Notes: generated by a model not told the origin, from the sequence alone. Counted from the stretch's first letter, positions 8,940-19,570 are shown. The stretch: 64,000 bases of DNA from Roseomonas mucosa (GCA_945878375.1 CAMDWG010000004.1:155694-219693), one strand, 5' to 3'. Translations and numbers: made by a program.

Positions 8940-10999
8940 CCGACGTCCACCACCAGGTTCAGCGCGGCGTCGCAGCGCGCGGTAGCACCGGGGGGCAGGA
9001 CCAGCGTGCTCTCCCGTTCCTCGATCAGCGCGGGGCCGGTCACCACATCGCCCGGCTTCAGCGCCGCGCGATCCAGCACCGCCGCATCCACGAAGGCACC
9101 GCCGAACCAGGCGCGCCGCCTGCCCTTCGCGGCGACACCCCGCGGCGTGGCGCCGGCGGCGAGATCCAGCCGCGGCGTCGGGCCGCTGACCGTCACGCGC
9201 CAGCCGACGCATTCCACCGGCAGGCCGGGCTCCGTGCGGCCATAGAGGCGGAGATACTCGGCCTCGAAGGCCGCGCGGATCTTCTCGCGGTCCAGCGCGG
9301 TCACCTCCGCCTCCACCTGATAGCCCTGGCCGGCATAGCGCATCGCGACACGGATGCGCGTCTCGGCGGCGTCAGCGCCGGCCTCAGCGACCAGCGCGCG
9401 GCCTTCGGCCTCCATCTCAGCCAGCATCGCGCGCAGCGCATCGAGATCGAGGGTTGCGAGGGGCGCGACCATGCCGCGCAGCAGGGCGAAGCTGATCGGC
9501 GCGGCGAGGAATCCAAAGGCCGACGCAACGCCCGCCCCTGCGGGCACCACCAGCCGCGCGATGCCGAGCTTGCGCGCGACCTCCACCGCATGCACCGGGC
9601 CCGCGCCGCCGATCGGCACCAGCGTATAGCCCTCGATCCGTCGGGCCTTTTCCAGCGCATGGATCGCGGCGGCCTGGGCCATCGCGGTGTTCACCGTCTC
9701 ATGCACCGCCCAGGCGGCTTCGACCGGCGACAGGCCGAGCGGGCCGGCGAGCGTCGCGCCGATGGCCACTTCCGCCGCCGCGACATCGAGCCGCATCGTG
9801 CCGCCGAGGAAGCTGTCAGGCGCGAGATAGCCGAGCAGCAGGTCGCAATCCGTCACGGTCGGCTGCGTGCCGCCAAGGCCGTAGCAGGCGGGGCCTGGAT
9901 CGCTGCTGGCGCTGTCGGGCCCGACCCGCACCAGCCCCAGCGCATCGACGCGCGCAACAGATCCGCCGCCCGCGCCGATCTCGATCATCTCGACGACCGG
10001 TACCTTCAGCGGCAGGCCGCTGCCCTTGCGGAAGCGATCGACGCGGGAGACCTCGAAGTCCAGGCTGCGCGCGGGCTGCCCGGCATCGATCAGCGCGGCT
10101 TTGGCGGTGGTGCCGCCCATGTCGAAGCAGAGGATGTCCGGCGCGGCGGCGGCCTGCCCATAGACGCGCGCGGCCTGGACGCCGCCGGCGGGGCCGGATT
10201 GCACCAGGCGGATCGGGTGGCGCGCCGCGACCTCGCTGGCCACCGTGCCGCCATCGGACAGCATCAGGAATAGCGGGCCGGTCACCCCCGCCTCCCGCAG
10301 CCCCGCATCGAGCCGCGCAAGGTAGCGCGCGAAGACCGGCAGGACATAGGCGTTGGCGATGGTGGTGGACCCGCGTTCGTATTCGCCGATCTCCGGCACC
10401 AGATCGGCCGAGAGGCAGACGGCGAGGCCCGGCGCTTCTTCCGCCACCAGCTCCGCGATGCGGCGTTCATGAACAGGATTGACGAAGGCATGCAGCAGGC
10501 AGACCGCGATGGCCTGTACGCCATCATCGCGCAAGCGTCGGATCGCGATGCGCGCCGCCGCTTCATCGAGCGGCGTGCGGATGCCGCCATCCGGCAACAG
10601 CCGCTCCGTCACCTCAAGCCGCAGGCGGCGCGGCACCAGCGGGTCGGGGCGGCGCATGAACAGGTCGTAGGTGTCGTGGCGCAGCTCCGTGCCGATCTCC
10701 TGCACGTCGCGGAAGCCTTGCGTCGTGAGGAAGCCGGTCGGCACGCCGCGCCGCTCGATCAACGCATTCGCGACCAGCGTCGTGCCGTGGATCACATGCC
10801 GCACCTGACCCGGCGCGACGCCATGCTGCGTGAGAAGGCCGCGCACACCTTCCAGCACCGCCTGTTCGGGCGCATGCGGCGTGGTCAGCACCTTGCCGTT
10901 GAACAGGCGGCCGTCGCGCGTATCCAGCATCACCAGGTCGGTGAAGGTGCCGCCGATATCGACGCCGATGCGATAGGGGGAGGTATCGTGGGCGCTCAT
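8936..10999 (-). CDS. hyuA: hydantoinase/oxoprolinase subunit A (HyuA)
   Basis: A 687-residue protein starting at ATG 10999. The N-terminal YRIGVDIGGTFTDLV is the ATP-binding phosphate-1 motif of N-methylhydantoinase A, 5-oxoprolinase and acetone carboxylase beta subunits. A second motif, ILCFDMGGTTAKAALI, lies near residue 290, followed by IGAGGGSVARV. Length is typical. It overlaps hyuB by 4 bp (10996-10999), so the two subunits are translationally coupled. ATP-dependent hydrolysis of a cyclic amide (hydantoin or 5-oxoproline) is the family reaction; the actual substrate is unknown. Confidence 0.9.
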   Translation of the reverse strand: MSAHDTSPYRIGVDIGGTFTDLVMLDTRDGRLFNGKVLTTPHAPEQAVLEGVRGLLTQHGVAPGQVRHVIHGTTLVANALIERRGVPTGFLTTQGFRDVQEIGTELRHDTYDLFMRRPDPLVPRRLRLEVTERLLPDGGIRTPLDEAAARIAIRRLRDDGVQAIAVCLLHAFVNPVHERRIAELVAEEAPGLAVCLSADLVPEIGEYERGSTTIANAYVLPVFARYLARLDAGLREAGVTGPLFLMLSDGGTVASEVAARHPIRLVQSGPAGGVQAARVYGQAAAAPDILCFDMGGTTAKAALIDAGQPARSLDFEVSRVDRFRKGSGLPLKVPVVEMIEIGAGGGSVARVDALGLVRVGPDSASSDPGPACYGLGGTQPTVTDCDLLLGYLAPDSFLGGTMRLDVAAAEVAIGATLAGPLGLSPVEAAWAVHETVNTAMAQAAAIHALEKARRIEGYTLVPIGGAGPVHAVEVARKLGIARLVVPAGAGVASAFGFLAAPISFALLRGMVAPLATLDLDALRAMLAEMEAEGRALVAEAGADAAETRIRVAMRYAGQGYQVEAEVTALDREKIRAAFEAEYLRLYGRTEPGLPVECVGWRVTVSGPTPRLDLAAGATPRGVAAKGRRRAWFGGAFVDAAVLDRAALKPGDVVTGPALIEERESTLVLPPGATARCDAALNLVVDVG

Positions 11000-12588
11000 G
11001 CGACGTAGCCTTCCGCCGCATCGCGCGCCCGGTCGGCCGCGTTTCGCTCTCGCGGATCGCCGAAGCCGCCGCCACCCGGCGTTTCGAAGGTGATGGTGTC
11101 GCCGGGGTTCAGCACGATCCGCGCCTTGGCCGGCACGGGCTTGCCGTTGACGAGGTCGCGCCCGCCGCGCCCCGCGCCGCCACCCAGCAACCCGCGCGGC
11201 GGATGCTGCACGCGTTCGTGGCGATAGGTGGCGGTGACCGGCCGGTCCCCCACCACGCTGAAGGAGATGCGCTGGCCGAGCCCGCCGCGCTGCGCGCCAT
11301 CGCCGCCGCTGCCGGGGATCAGGGCCTTTTCCGTCATCAGCATCGGCACCGCATTCTCGAACTGCTCGACCGGCTGGGTCGCGACGTTGGAGGGGAAGGA
11401 CAGGCAGGACGGCCCGTCATGCGACGCCGCCGCGCCATGGCCGCCATTCATGAAGAACATGCGCGTGTAGCGGCGGCCATCGGGGCGTTCGCCGGTGAAA
11501 TACACATTCCACAACGGGCTGCCGGATTCCGCGATCACACGGTCCGGGATCAGCCGGCCAAGCGCAGACAGCACCAGCATCGGCAGGTAATGCCCCGTCA
11601 AATGCCGTCCCCAGACCGGCGCGGGGCGGCGCGGATTCACGATGCTGCCTTCCGGCGCGATCAGCGTGATGGGCCGGAAGCTGCCGTCATTGTTCGGCGT
11701 CGCCGCGTCGAAGGCGCATTTCACCGCGTAGTTGGAATAGGCGCGCGTGAAGTTCAGCGGCGAATTCACCGGCCGCGCGATCTGCGGATCGGTGCCGCTG
11801 AAATCGAGCGTGATGCCATCGCCCTGGATCGCCAACCGCAGGCGGATCGTCACGGGATGCTCGAAGCCATCCGCCGTCACTTCATCCGTCACTTCCCCAT
11901 CCGGTACCGCGGCGATGGCCCCTCGCATGGCGCGTTCCGATCGGGAAAAAATCTCGGCCGCGAGCGGGTCGAGCCCGTCGAGGCCTTCCTCATCCAGGAT
12001 GCGGAACAGGCGCGGCGCAGCCTGGGCGTACATGGCCAGCTGCGCGCGGATATCGCCCAGCGCTTCATCGGGCATGCGGAGATTGGCTTCGAGGAAGGCG
12101 ACGACATCCTCGTTCTCGACACCCGCGCGCAGCATCTTCGCGACGGGGATGGTCAGCCCTTCCTCCCAGGAATCGCGCGCTTCGACGCTGGGTGCGCCGC
12201 CGATATCGGTGCAGTGGAAGGTGCTGCCGATCCAGGCGGCGATGCGGCCATCCCGGAATAGCGGCTTCACCATGGTGATGTCGTTGAGGTGGCCGGTACC
12301 GTGGTAGCCGTCATTGGAGATCAGCACATCGCCCGGCACGAGGCTCGACGGCGGATAGCGCCGCAGCATCACGGCGAGCGTGCGCGGCATGGTGCCGACG
12401 AAGCTCGGCACGGAGCGCGAGGATTGCGCGACCTGACGGCCCGCGCTGTCCATCAGCCCCACCGCCATGTCCCAATTGTCGCGCACGACAGAGGAGAAGG
12501 AGGTGCGGACGAAGCTTTCCGCCGCTTCGTCCATTAGGCCGCAAAGCCGCGCCCAGGCGGTGCCGAGCCGGAGTGCCGGGATGGTCAT
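10996..12588 (-). CDS. hyuB: hydantoinase/oxoprolinase subunit B (HyuB)
   Basis: A 530-residue partner of HyuA with the family hallmarks: SSVVRDNWDMAVGLMDSAGR near the N-terminus, DVLISNDGYHGTGHLNDI, and the Gly-rich C-terminal TITFETPGGGGFGDP. It is flanked by 4-bp overlaps on both sides (hyuA downstream, the TPP enzyme upstream at 12585-12588), so three proteins are made from one message. The N-terminal Asp/His-rich region is thought to be metal binding in this family. Substrate not predictable. Confidence 0.9.
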   Translation of the reverse strand: MTIPALRLGTAWARLCGLMDEAAESFVRTSFSSVVRDNWDMAVGLMDSAGRQVAQSSRSVPSFVGTMPRTLAVMLRRYPPSSLVPGDVLISNDGYHGTGHLNDITMVKPLFRDGRIAAWIGSTFHCTDIGGAPSVEARDSWEEGLTIPVAKMLRAGVENEDVVAFLEANLRMPDEALGDIRAQLAMYAQAAPRLFRILDEEGLDGLDPLAAEIFSRSERAMRGAIAAVPDGEVTDEVTADGFEHPVTIRLRLAIQGDGITLDFSGTDPQIARPVNSPLNFTRAYSNYAVKCAFDAATPNNDGSFRPITLIAPEGSIVNPRRPAPVWGRHLTGHYLPMLVLSALGRLIPDRVIAESGSPLWNVYFTGERPDGRRYTRMFFMNGGHGAAASHDGPSCLSFPSNVATQPVEQFENAVPMLMTEKALIPGSGGDGAQRGGLGQRISFSVVGDRPVTATYRHERVQHPPRGLLGGGAGRGGRDLVNGKPVPAKARIVLNPGDTITFETPGGGGFGDPRERNAADRARDAAEGYVA

Positions 12589-14201
12589 CCGCGCATCGCC
12601 TGAAGTTGGGCGGGATATCCCGCCGGGTCCACATGCACGTCGATCAGCGAAGGGCCGTTCTGCGCGAAGGCCTGACGCAGCGCGGCGCGGTATTCGGACG
12701 GCGTCGTCGCGACGAAGCCCTTCACGCCGAAGCCTTCCGCGACCTTGGCGAAATCGGGTCGCTGCCAGCGCACGCCTTCGGGCGGCAATTGGCGGCTCTG
12801 CTGCTTGATGTCGATCAGCGACAGCGCCGCATCGTTGAAGACGATCGTCACCAGCCGCGCGCCGCTATCGGCGACCGTCGCCAATTCGCCCGCGACCATC
12901 ATGAAGCCGCCATCGCCGGTGAAGGCGATGGCGCCCCGCGCGGGATCGTGCAGCGCCGCCGCGATCCCGGCCGGCAGCGCGAAGCCCATGGAAGCGAGGC
13001 CGTTCGAGATCAGCAGGTCGTGCGGCGCCTCGCAGTCCCAGAAGGCGGTGGCGGAGAACATATGCGCCCCGGCATCCACCGTGACGCGGGGCATCCGCCC
13101 CGCATCCCGCGCCGCATCCTGCGCCATTCGTACGATATCGGGCGGCGCGACGCCGCCCTGCCCCGTCCAGGTCAGCGCATCCAGCGCGGCGTTGCGGTGG
13201 CGCGCGATCTCGGCGGTGGACCAGGTCGAAGGGCGCGCGACGGCGGCGAGCTTGCCGATGCTCGCCGCGAGGTCGCCATGCAGTGCGGCGGCCGGTTCGA
13301 CATAGCGCACCGGATGCGGGCGCAGCGCGAGATCGAGGACCGGTGCGCGATACCGCCAGGGCTGCAGGATCAGCTCCACCGGGTCGAGGCCGATGGTCAG
13401 GATCAGATCCGCGTCCTCGACACAGGGTGCTTCCAGCGAGCCGCCGGTGAAGATGCCGGCGTGCAACGGATGCCGGTCCGCGAGCACACCCTTCGCCTTG
13501 TAGGTGACCAGGACCGGGGCGTGCAGCGCTTCCGCCAGCGCCCGCAGCGCGGCGGCGGCGCGGGGTTCCGTCGCTTCCAGCCCGGCGACCAGCACGGGCC
13601 GCTTCGCTTGCGCGAGCAGCGCCAACGCATCGCCCACATTCGGCGGCGCGGCGGCCGCCGCAGCGGGTGCGGGCGCCGGGCCGGGCTGGCGCCGCGCGGC
13701 TTCTCCGGTCAGGTCGAGATGCACGGCGCGGCGCTCATGCTGCGCGGTGTCCAGCAGCGCCGCGATCTCGGTGGCCGGCGCCGCGCCATCCGCGCGCGCG
13801 TAAGAAGCGACGAAGGCGGCGCTGGCCTCGCGCTGGTCGAAGACCTGGTGCGTGACATAGCCGAGTTGCCGGGCGGAGAACCCATCCGAGACCAGCACCA
13901 CCGGCGCGCGTTCCAGGCTGGCGCAGGCCAGGCCGTTCAGCGCATTGGCCATGCCCGGCCCCTTCGTGGTCAGCACCACGCCCGGCGCGGCGGTCAGCTC
14001 GGCATCCGCGATCGCGGCCATCGCCGCCGCGCCTTCATGCTTCGCCAGCACGAAGCCGATGCCGAAGCGCGCCATATTCGCCAAGAGATCGAGCGAGGAT
14101 CCCCCGCCGGGCACGCCCCAGATGCGCTTCGTGCCACGCCGCGCGAGGTCCGCGAGCAGCGCCTCCGCCACGGTGTTCACGGCTTGGCCAGCATCCGGCA
14201 T
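12585..14201 (-). CDS. thiamine-pyrophosphate-dependent enzyme, acetolactate synthase family
   Basis: A 538-residue, three-domain TPP enzyme. Glu56 in the motif KHEGAAAMA is the cofactor-activating glutamate, and GDGGFMM with the trailing Asn about 26 residues later (residues 430-460) is the TPP/Mg site. The central domain is of the TPP-enzyme M type. It resembles acetolactate synthase, benzoylformate decarboxylase and sulfopyruvate decarboxylase; the exact reaction is open. It is the first gene of the hyu operon, overlapping hyuB by 4 bp, so it may supply or consume a 2-oxo acid tied to the cyclic-amide substrate. That link is inference. Confidence 0.85.
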   Translation of the reverse strand: MPDAGQAVNTVAEALLADLARRGTKRIWGVPGGGSSLDLLANMARFGIGFVLAKHEGAAAMAAIADAELTAAPGVVLTTKGPGMANALNGLACASLERAPVVLVSDGFSARQLGYVTHQVFDQREASAAFVASYARADGAAPATEIAALLDTAQHERRAVHLDLTGEAARRQPGPAPAPAAAAAAPPNVGDALALLAQAKRPVLVAGLEATEPRAAAALRALAEALHAPVLVTYKAKGVLADRHPLHAGIFTGGSLEAPCVEDADLILTIGLDPVELILQPWRYRAPVLDLALRPHPVRYVEPAAALHGDLAASIGKLAAVARPSTWSTAEIARHRNAALDALTWTGQGGVAPPDIVRMAQDAARDAGRMPRVTVDAGAHMFSATAFWDCEAPHDLLISNGLASMGFALPAGIAAALHDPARGAIAFTGDGGFMMVAGELATVADSGARLVTIVFNDAALSLIDIKQQSRQLPPEGVRWQRPDFAKVAEGFGVKGFVATTPSEYRAALRQAFAQNGPSLIDVHVDPAGYPAQLQAMRG

Positions 14202-14336
14202 CGCAGCGCCCTCCCAAGCTGATCTGCATCGTTGTTATGCATCGCGCCACGCGCAGCGTCACCCCGCCAGCCCCGCACGCTTGCCAACCGCGCCGCGCGC
14301 GCCTTGCATGGCGGCGATGAAGACCGGGAGAGTGTG

Positions 14337-15080
14337 ATGGATTTCAGCGGCAAGCGCGTGCTGGTGGCGGGCGGCAGCAAGGGCATCGGGCGCGGTATCG
14401 CGCTCGGCTTCGCGCAGGCGGGGGCGGCGGTGTCGATCTGCGCCCGTGGTGCCGCGGCGCTGGAGGCGACGCGGGCGGAGATCGCGGCCTGCGGCGTCGC
14501 GGCACATGCGATGTCCACCGACCTGGCCGATGCCACGGCGGTTGCGGATTGGGTCGCGGCGGCGGCGGCGGCGCTGGGCGGCATCGATGTGCTGGTGAAC
14601 AACGCGTCGGGCTTCGGATCCCAGGATACGGATGAGGATTGGGCGAAGGGCCTCAATGTGGATGTGATGGCGACGGTCCGCGCATCCCGCGCCGCGGCGC
14701 CGCATCTGCGGGCGGCGCGGGGATGCATCGTCAATGTCAGCTCGATCTCGGGCTTCCGGCCCTCGCTCCGCACGCCGGCCTATGCGGCGGTGAAGGCGCT
14801 GCTGGTGAACTACACGCAGAGCCAGGCGGCGGCCTTCGCGAAGGATGGCGTGCGGGTGAATGCGGTCGCGCCCGGCTCCATCGAGTTTCCGGGCGGCGCC
14901 TGGGAACAGCGGCGCAGCAGCAATCCCGCGCTCTATGGGCGCATCCGCGACTCCATCCCCTTCGGCCGGCTCGGCACGCCGGAGGAAGTGGCGGATGTGG
15001 CGCTGTTCCTCGCCTCCCCCGCCGCGCGCTGGATGACGGGGCAGACCCTGATCGTCGATGGCGGGCAGATGCTGGGGTGA
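14337..15080 (+). CDS. short-chain dehydrogenase/reductase (SDR)
   Basis: A 247-residue classical SDR. The nucleotide-binding GGSKGIGRG lies at 12-20, NNAS at 88-91, the active-site Ser near 135-136 (NVSSISG) and the pair Tyr149/Lys153 (PAYAAVKA). PGSIEFPGG and the C-terminal WMTGQTLIVDGG are usual for oligomeric 3-oxoacyl-reductase-like SDRs. ATG 14337 sits after GGGAGAGTG; the upstream open frame overlaps the divergent TPP gene and is not used. It is divergent from the hyu operon with about 135 bp between, so a shared regulatory region is possible. Confidence 0.88.
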   Translation: MDFSGKRVLVAGGSKGIGRGIALGFAQAGAAVSICARGAAALEATRAEIAACGVAAHAMSTDLADATAVADWVAAAAAALGGIDVLVNNASGFGSQDTDEDWAKGLNVDVMATVRASRAAAPHLRAARGCIVNVSSISGFRPSLRTPAYAAVKALLVNYTQSQAAAFAKDGVRVNAVAPGSIEFPGGAWEQRRSSNPALYGRIRDSIPFGRLGTPEEVADVALFLASPAARWMTGQTLIVDGGQMLG

Positions 15081-15100
15081 CGCAGCGACGCGGGATGGAA

Positions 15101-15502
15101 CTACGGCGTGGCGGCGCGGACATCCACCACGCGCCACGCCGCCTCTGTCCCGTCCGGCGCGCGGAGCGTCAGCACCTCTCCCGGGCGCAGGCCGCCGAGG
15201 ATGTTGCGGAGGCGGTGCACGGGCACGTCGCGATCTGTGCCGGCTTCGGCGAAGAAGCGCAGCTGCCAGCCTTCCTCGTCATGGACCACGTCTCCCTGTT
15301 CCCCTGGCGCGCCGGGGACAAGGCGGCGCGCGGTCCAGGGCGCGGCGGCCTCCAGCCACGCCTGCAGGTCGGGATGACCGTGCGGGTCGAGCGTCATGTC
15401 GAATTCGATCAGCCCGGCCTGATCCCGCAGCTGGTCGGCGAGAGGATCGCCCGGGCCCCAGGCGGGGGCAAGGGTGACGATGACAGGCTGTGCGACCCCC
15501 AA
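15101..15502 (-). CDS. conserved hypothetical protein
   Basis: A 133-residue soluble protein that I do not recognise. It has a beta-rich N-terminal stretch (QPVIVTLAPAWGP), an acidic middle (GLIEFDMTLDPHGHPDLQAWL) and an ending EAAWRVVDVR. No signal peptide, membrane segment or metal motif is visible. It lies between an SDR (convergent, 20 bp away) and kup (52 bp upstream, same strand), so it may be read through from kup. Confidence 0.6.
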   Translation of the reverse strand: MGVAQPVIVTLAPAWGPGDPLADQLRDQAGLIEFDMTLDPHGHPDLQAWLEAAAPWTARRLVPGAPGEQGDVVHDEEGWQLRFFAEAGTDRDVPVHRLRNILGGLRPGEVLTLRAPDGTEAAWRVVDVRAATP

Positions 15503-15554
15503 GGCGGTGCTCCCTCCTCCCGATCATCCCCAACGCGACGTCGCGGCCGGGGGT

Positions 15555-17438
15555 TCAGATCGCAACCCGCACGCCGAGTTCCACCACGCGGTCGGATGGG
15601 ATGCGGAAGAATTCGGTGGCCGGCACGGCATTGCGGCTCATGGTCCTGAACAGCCACTGCCGCCAGCGCGACATCTTGGGCACGGCGGCGGCGACCACCG
15701 TCTCCCGCCCCAGGAAGTAGGAAGTCTGCATCGGTTCCACCGGAATGCCGACATCCTTCAGCTGCGCGAGTTCCTTGGGGATGTTCGGGCTTTCCTGGAA
15801 GCCGTAGCGCAACGCAACGCGGTGGATGTTCGGTGCCAGTTCCTCCACCTCGCGCCGGCGGTCGGCGGGCACGTAGGGGATGGATTCATTGTCCACCGTC
15901 ACGAACAGCACCCGCTCATGCAGGACCTTGTTGTGCTTGAGGTTGTGCAACAAGGCGCCCGGCAGGTAGTCGGCCTGGCTGGTCATGAACACCGCGATCC
16001 CCGGCACGCGCAGCGTGCGCGATTGCGGCAGGCGGGCGATGAAGGATTTCAGCGGCAGCCCATCCTGCCGGAAGCGCGCGAAGAGCAATTCCCGCCCGCG
16101 CGCCCAGCTGGTCATCAGCAGGAACAGCGCGATCCCGAGCAGCACCGGGAAGTAGCCGCCAGCCGGCACCTTCAGGAGGTTCGACGCGAAATAGGTCACG
16201 TCGATCAGCAGGAAGGTTCCGAACAGCGGCAGCACCGCCGCCAGCGGCCAGCGGAAATGCTTCCAGAAGACCACCATCGCCAGCAGGCTGGTGCAGACGA
16301 AGGTCCCGGTCACCGCGATGCCATAGGCCGCGGCAAGGGCATCCGACTCGCGGAACTCCAGCACCAGGATGATCACGCCGATCAGCAGGATGAAATTGAT
16401 CTGCGGCAGGTAGATCTGCCCTTCCTCCGTCTCGCTCGTATGGCGCACGACAAGCCGCGGCAGCAGGCCGAGCTGCACGCATTGCCGCGCGACCGAGAAG
16501 GCGCCGGAGATCATCGCCTGGCTGGCAATGATGGTCGCGGCGGTGGCGAGGAAGACCAGCGGCAGGCGGAACCAGTCCGGTGCCAGCAGGAAGAAGGGAT
16601 TTTCGATCGCCGCGGGGTTCGCCAGCAGCAGCGCCCCTTGCCCGAAATAGTTCAGCACCAGCGCCGGCAGCACCACGAACAGCCAGGCAAAGCGGATCGG
16701 CTTCGCGCCGAAATGGCCCATATCGGCATAGAGCGCCTCGCCCCCCGTCACCGCCAGCACGACCGCGCCCAGCGCGATGAAGGATGCCAGGGGATTGGCC
16801 GCGACGAAGGCGAATGCTGGTTCCGGCGAGAGCGCGGCCAGCACGGCCGGGTTCTGCACGATCTGCGCCAGGCCGAGCACGGCGAGCACCGCGAACCAGA
16901 CCGCCGTGACGGGGCCGAAGATCCGCCCCATCTTCCCCGTGCCGCGATACTGCACCAGGAACAGCGCGAGCAGGACGCAGAGCGAGATCGGGATCACCGC
17001 CGGCTCCATCGCCGGGGAGACGATCCGCAGCCCCTCCACCGCCGACAGCACCGAGATCGCGGGGGTCACCATGCCGTCGCTGAAGAACAGGCTGGCGCCG
17101 GCAATGCCGACCAGGATCGCGGCGCGGCGCAGCCAACTGCCTTTGGGCAGGGCGCCCATGGCCAGCGCGGTGAGCGACATGATCCCGCCTTCGCCGCGGT
17201 TATCCGCGCGCAGGACGAAGGCGACATACTTCACCGTGACGACGATGATCAGCGACCAGAAGACGAGGCTCAGGATGCCAAGGATGTCGGCGCTGTCGAT
17301 TCCGTCATCCGCGAAAAACAGCAGCGATGCCCGCATCGCGTAGAGCGGGCTGGTGCCGATATCGCCATAGACGATGCCGAGCGTGGCCAGCAGGGTGGCC
17401 GCCGTCAGCGGACGGTTGGCCTGGGTAGAGTCGGTCAA
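15555..17438 (-). CDS. kup: KUP/HAK/KT family potassium uptake protein
   Basis: A 627-residue transporter. The N-terminal signature [15 protein letters not shown] is diagnostic of Kup proteins, as is the [11 protein letters not shown] loop after the second helix. About 12 membrane helices fill residues 15-440, and a cytoplasmic tail of about 180 residues follows ([26 protein letters not shown]). Length is normal. It would import K+ with protons. It lies 91 bp downstream of the amino-acid ABC genes on the same strand but is probably expressed on its own. Confidence 0.95.
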   Translation of the reverse strand: MTDSTQANRPLTAATLLATLGIVYGDIGTSPLYAMRASLLFFADDGIDSADILGILSLVFWSLIIVVTVKYVAFVLRADNRGEGGIMSLTALAMGALPKGSWLRRAAILVGIAGASLFFSDGMVTPAISVLSAVEGLRIVSPAMEPAVIPISLCVLLALFLVQYRGTGKMGRIFGPVTAVWFAVLAVLGLAQIVQNPAVLAALSPEPAFAFVAANPLASFIALGAVVLAVTGGEALYADMGHFGAKPIRFAWLFVVLPALVLNYFGQGALLLANPAAIENPFFLLAPDWFRLPLVFLATAATIIASQAMISGAFSVARQCVQLGLLPRLVVRHTSETEEGQIYLPQINFILLIGVIILVLEFRESDALAAAYGIAVTGTFVCTSLLAMVVFWKHFRWPLAAVLPLFGTFLLIDVTYFASNLLKVPAGGYFPVLLGIALFLLMTSWARGRELLFARFRQDGLPLKSFIARLPQSRTLRVPGIAVFMTSQADYLPGALLHNLKHNKVLHERVLFVTVDNESIPYVPADRRREVEELAPNIHRVALRYGFQESPNIPKELAQLKDVGIPVEPMQTSYFLGRETVVAAAVPKMSRWRQWLFRTMSRNAVPATEFFRIPSDRVVELGVRVAI

Positions 17439-17529
17439 GGTTTCGCCTCGAACGCGGGACGCCCGAGGCTTAGGACGGGCGGTGCCCGCCGCGCAAGCAT
17501 GGCCCGCCGACGCCCACCCGCAGGTTCCG

Positions 17530-18321
17530 TCAATGCCCCCGCAGGATCTGGGACAGGAACAGCTTCAGGCGGTCGGTCTGCGGGTTGTTGAACAGGGGCT
17601 CCGGTTCTCCGCTTTCCACGATCTCACCGCGGTCCATGAACACCACCCGGTCGGCCACCTGCCGGGCGAAGCCCATCTCATGCGTCACGCAGATCATGGT
17701 CATGCCGGTGGACGCCAGCATCACCATGGTATCCAGCACTTCCTTGATCATCTCGGGGTCGAGCGCCGAGGTCGGCTCGTCGAACAGCATGATCTTGGGC
17801 TTCATGCACAGCGCGCGGGCAATCGCCACGCGCTGCTGCTGGCCGCCCGACAGCTGGCCCGGATACTTCAGCGCCTGTTCCGGGATGCGGACGCGTTCCA
17901 GGTATTCCATCGCCAGTTCCTCCGCCTCCTTCTTCGGCATGCGGCGGACCCAGATGGGGGCGAGGGTGCAATTCTCGAGCACCGTCAGGTGCGGGAACAG
18001 GTTGAAGCTCTGGAACACCATGCCGACCTCGCGGCGGATGGCGTCGAGGCTGCGGAGGTCGTCCGTCAGCTCGATGTTGTCGACGACGATCCGGCCTTCC
18101 TGGTGCTGTTCCAGGCGGTTGATGCAGCGGATCATGGTGGATTTGCCGGAACCCGAGGGGCCGCAGACCACCACCCGCTCGCCCTGGGCGACGGTCAGGT
18201 TGATGTCGCGCAGCACATGCAGCGCGCCGAACCACTTGTTCACGCCTTCGAGGCGGATGGCCGGCGGCGCATCCACCTGCTTGGCGGAGGCGACCGGGGC
18301 CTCCAGGACCGTTTCAGCCAT
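17530..18321 (-). CDS. aapP: polar amino-acid ABC transporter ATP-binding protein
   Basis: A 263-residue ATPase with all ABC motifs: Walker [10 protein letters not shown], signature LSGGQQQR, Walker [14 protein letters not shown] and switch THEMG. The length and the [21 protein letters not shown] tail region are typical of the GlnQ/AapP group that energises uptake of polar amino acids. It is the third gene of aapQ-aapM-aapP, separated from aapM by 101 bp that contain two hairpins. No periplasmic binding protein gene is present here. Confidence 0.93.
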   Translation of the reverse strand: MAETVLEAPVASAKQVDAPPAIRLEGVNKWFGALHVLRDINLTVAQGERVVVCGPSGSGKSTMIRCINRLEQHQEGRIVVDNIELTDDLRSLDAIRREVGMVFQSFNLFPHLTVLENCTLAPIWVRRMPKKEAEELAMEYLERVRIPEQALKYPGQLSGGQQQRVAIARALCMKPKIMLFDEPTSALDPEMIKEVLDTMVMLASTGMTMICVTHEMGFARQVADRVVFMDRGEIVESGEPEPLFNNPQTDRLKLFLSQILRGH

Positions 18322-18337
18322 TCGAACCCCCTGCGGT

Positions 18338-18413
18338 CCGGCCCTTGGGCCGGGAAGATGTCATTCGCACCACGCCATTGCGATGCCGGGGCGCGAAAGG
18401 CAAGCGCCCCGGC
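18338..18413. repeat. two hairpins in the aapM-aapP gap
   Basis: CCGGCCC at 18338-18344 pairs with GGGCCGG at 18347-18353. GCCGGGGCGC at 18385-18394 pairs perfectly with GCGCCCCGGC at 18404-18413 across a 9-nt loop. Both lie between the aapM stop and the aapP start on the transcribed strand. Without a T-run they are better explained as mRNA stabilising or attenuating elements that set subunit ratios than as full terminators. Confidence 0.55.
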
Positions 18414-18422
18414 GCATCCGCG

Positions 18423-19565
18423 CTACCGGCGTCGGTGCCGGTTCAGGTCACTCTCGAGGCCCTGGCTGTATTTCGACATGGCGAAGCAGAACACCAGGTA
18501 GATGGCGCCGACGGTGACATAGACCTCGACGCCGAAGCCCTGCCAAGCGGGCTCCACGATGGCGGTCTTGCCGGCGGTCAGCAGGTCGAAGATGCCGATG
18601 ATCAGCACCAGCGACGTGTCCTTGAAGAAGCCGATGAAGGTGTTCACCAGCGGCGGGATCACCGTCCGCAGCGCCTGGGGCAGGATGATGAAGCCGGTCT
18701 TCTGCCAATAGGACAGGCCGAGCGCATCCGCCGCTTCATACTGCCCGCGTGAGAGCGACTGCAGCCCGCCGCGCACCACTTCCGCCAGATAGGCGCCGGC
18801 GAACAGCGTGATGGCGATCTGCGCGCGCAGCAGCTTGTCGATGTTCATCCCCTCCGGCAGGAACAGGGGGAACATCACGGATGCCATGAACAGCAACGAG
18901 ATCAGCGGCACGCCGCGGATCAGCTCCACATACAGGATGCAGAGCATCTTGATGGCCGGCAGCTTCGACCGCCGCCCGAGCGCGACCAGGATCGCCAGCG
19001 GGAAGGCGAAGGCGAGGCCGAAGGTGGACAGGATCAGCGTGATCGGCAGCCCGCCCCAGCGTTCCTGCGGCACGTAGCTGAGCCCGAAGACCCCGCCCCA
19101 CATCAGCACGCCGATCGCCGTCAGCGTGCCCACCCAGATGGGAATGAGGCGCCAGTTCCAGAAGCGCCGTATCGCCGAGACGATGTAGAGCCCGACGAAC
19201 AGCAGGCAGGCCAGCGCCGGGCGCCAATGCTCCTCGAAGGGATAGGTGCCGAACAGGATGAAGCGGTGCTTTTCCACGATCACCGCCCAGCAGGCGCCCA
19301 CCCCCCGCATGTCGCGGCAGGTGTCGGTCTGCGGCTGGTCGCCCTGCATGGGCACCGACCAGACGGCGTTGATGAAGGCCCATTCGACGAAGCCGACCGT
19401 CCAGCGCAGGATGAGATAGGCCAGCACCAGCGTGACCGCGGTGGACCACCAGGATGCCAACAGGTTGGCCCGCGCCCAGGCGCGCGCGCCCGTCGTGCGG
19501 ATCGGCGCGGCCCGCGGAGCGGCTTCGGCTTGCGGCGCAGGGGCGGGAGCATGGACAATCGTCAT
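18423..19565 (-). CDS. aapM: polar amino-acid ABC transporter permease AapM
   Basis: A 380-residue permease. The N-terminal membrane region contains the large periplasmic insertion typical of AapM (residues about 65-100, with [13 protein letters not shown]). The C-terminal HisM-type domain has the EAA loop ([19 protein letters not shown]) near residue 275. The start is ATG 19565, because the frame upstream overlaps aapQ in a different phase and is not coding. The gene starts 5 bp after the aapQ stop, so they are cotranscribed. With AapQ it forms the membrane channel. Confidence 0.92.
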   Translation of the reverse strand: MTIVHAPAPAPQAEAAPRAAPIRTTGARAWARANLLASWWSTAVTLVLAYLILRWTVGFVEWAFINAVWSVPMQGDQPQTDTCRDMRGVGACWAVIVEKHRFILFGTYPFEEHWRPALACLLFVGLYIVSAIRRFWNWRLIPIWVGTLTAIGVLMWGGVFGLSYVPQERWGGLPITLILSTFGLAFAFPLAILVALGRRSKLPAIKMLCILYVELIRGVPLISLLFMASVMFPLFLPEGMNIDKLLRAQIAITLFAGAYLAEVVRGGLQSLSRGQYEAADALGLSYWQKTGFIILPQALRTVIPPLVNTFIGFFKDTSLVLIIGIFDLLTAGKTAIVEPAWQGFGVEVYVTVGAIYLVFCFAMSKYSQGLESDLNRHRRR

Positions 19566-19570
19566 GGCGC

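Noticed and set aside
17439..17529. Short GGCGG/CCGCC hairpin between aapP and kup as terminator
   Set aside because: Only a 5-bp stem and no T-run; too weak to call.
15474..17591. 705-codon plus-strand frame opposite kup
   Set aside because: Antisense shadow of a convincing Kup transporter; it is His/Gln/Arg-rich without motifs.
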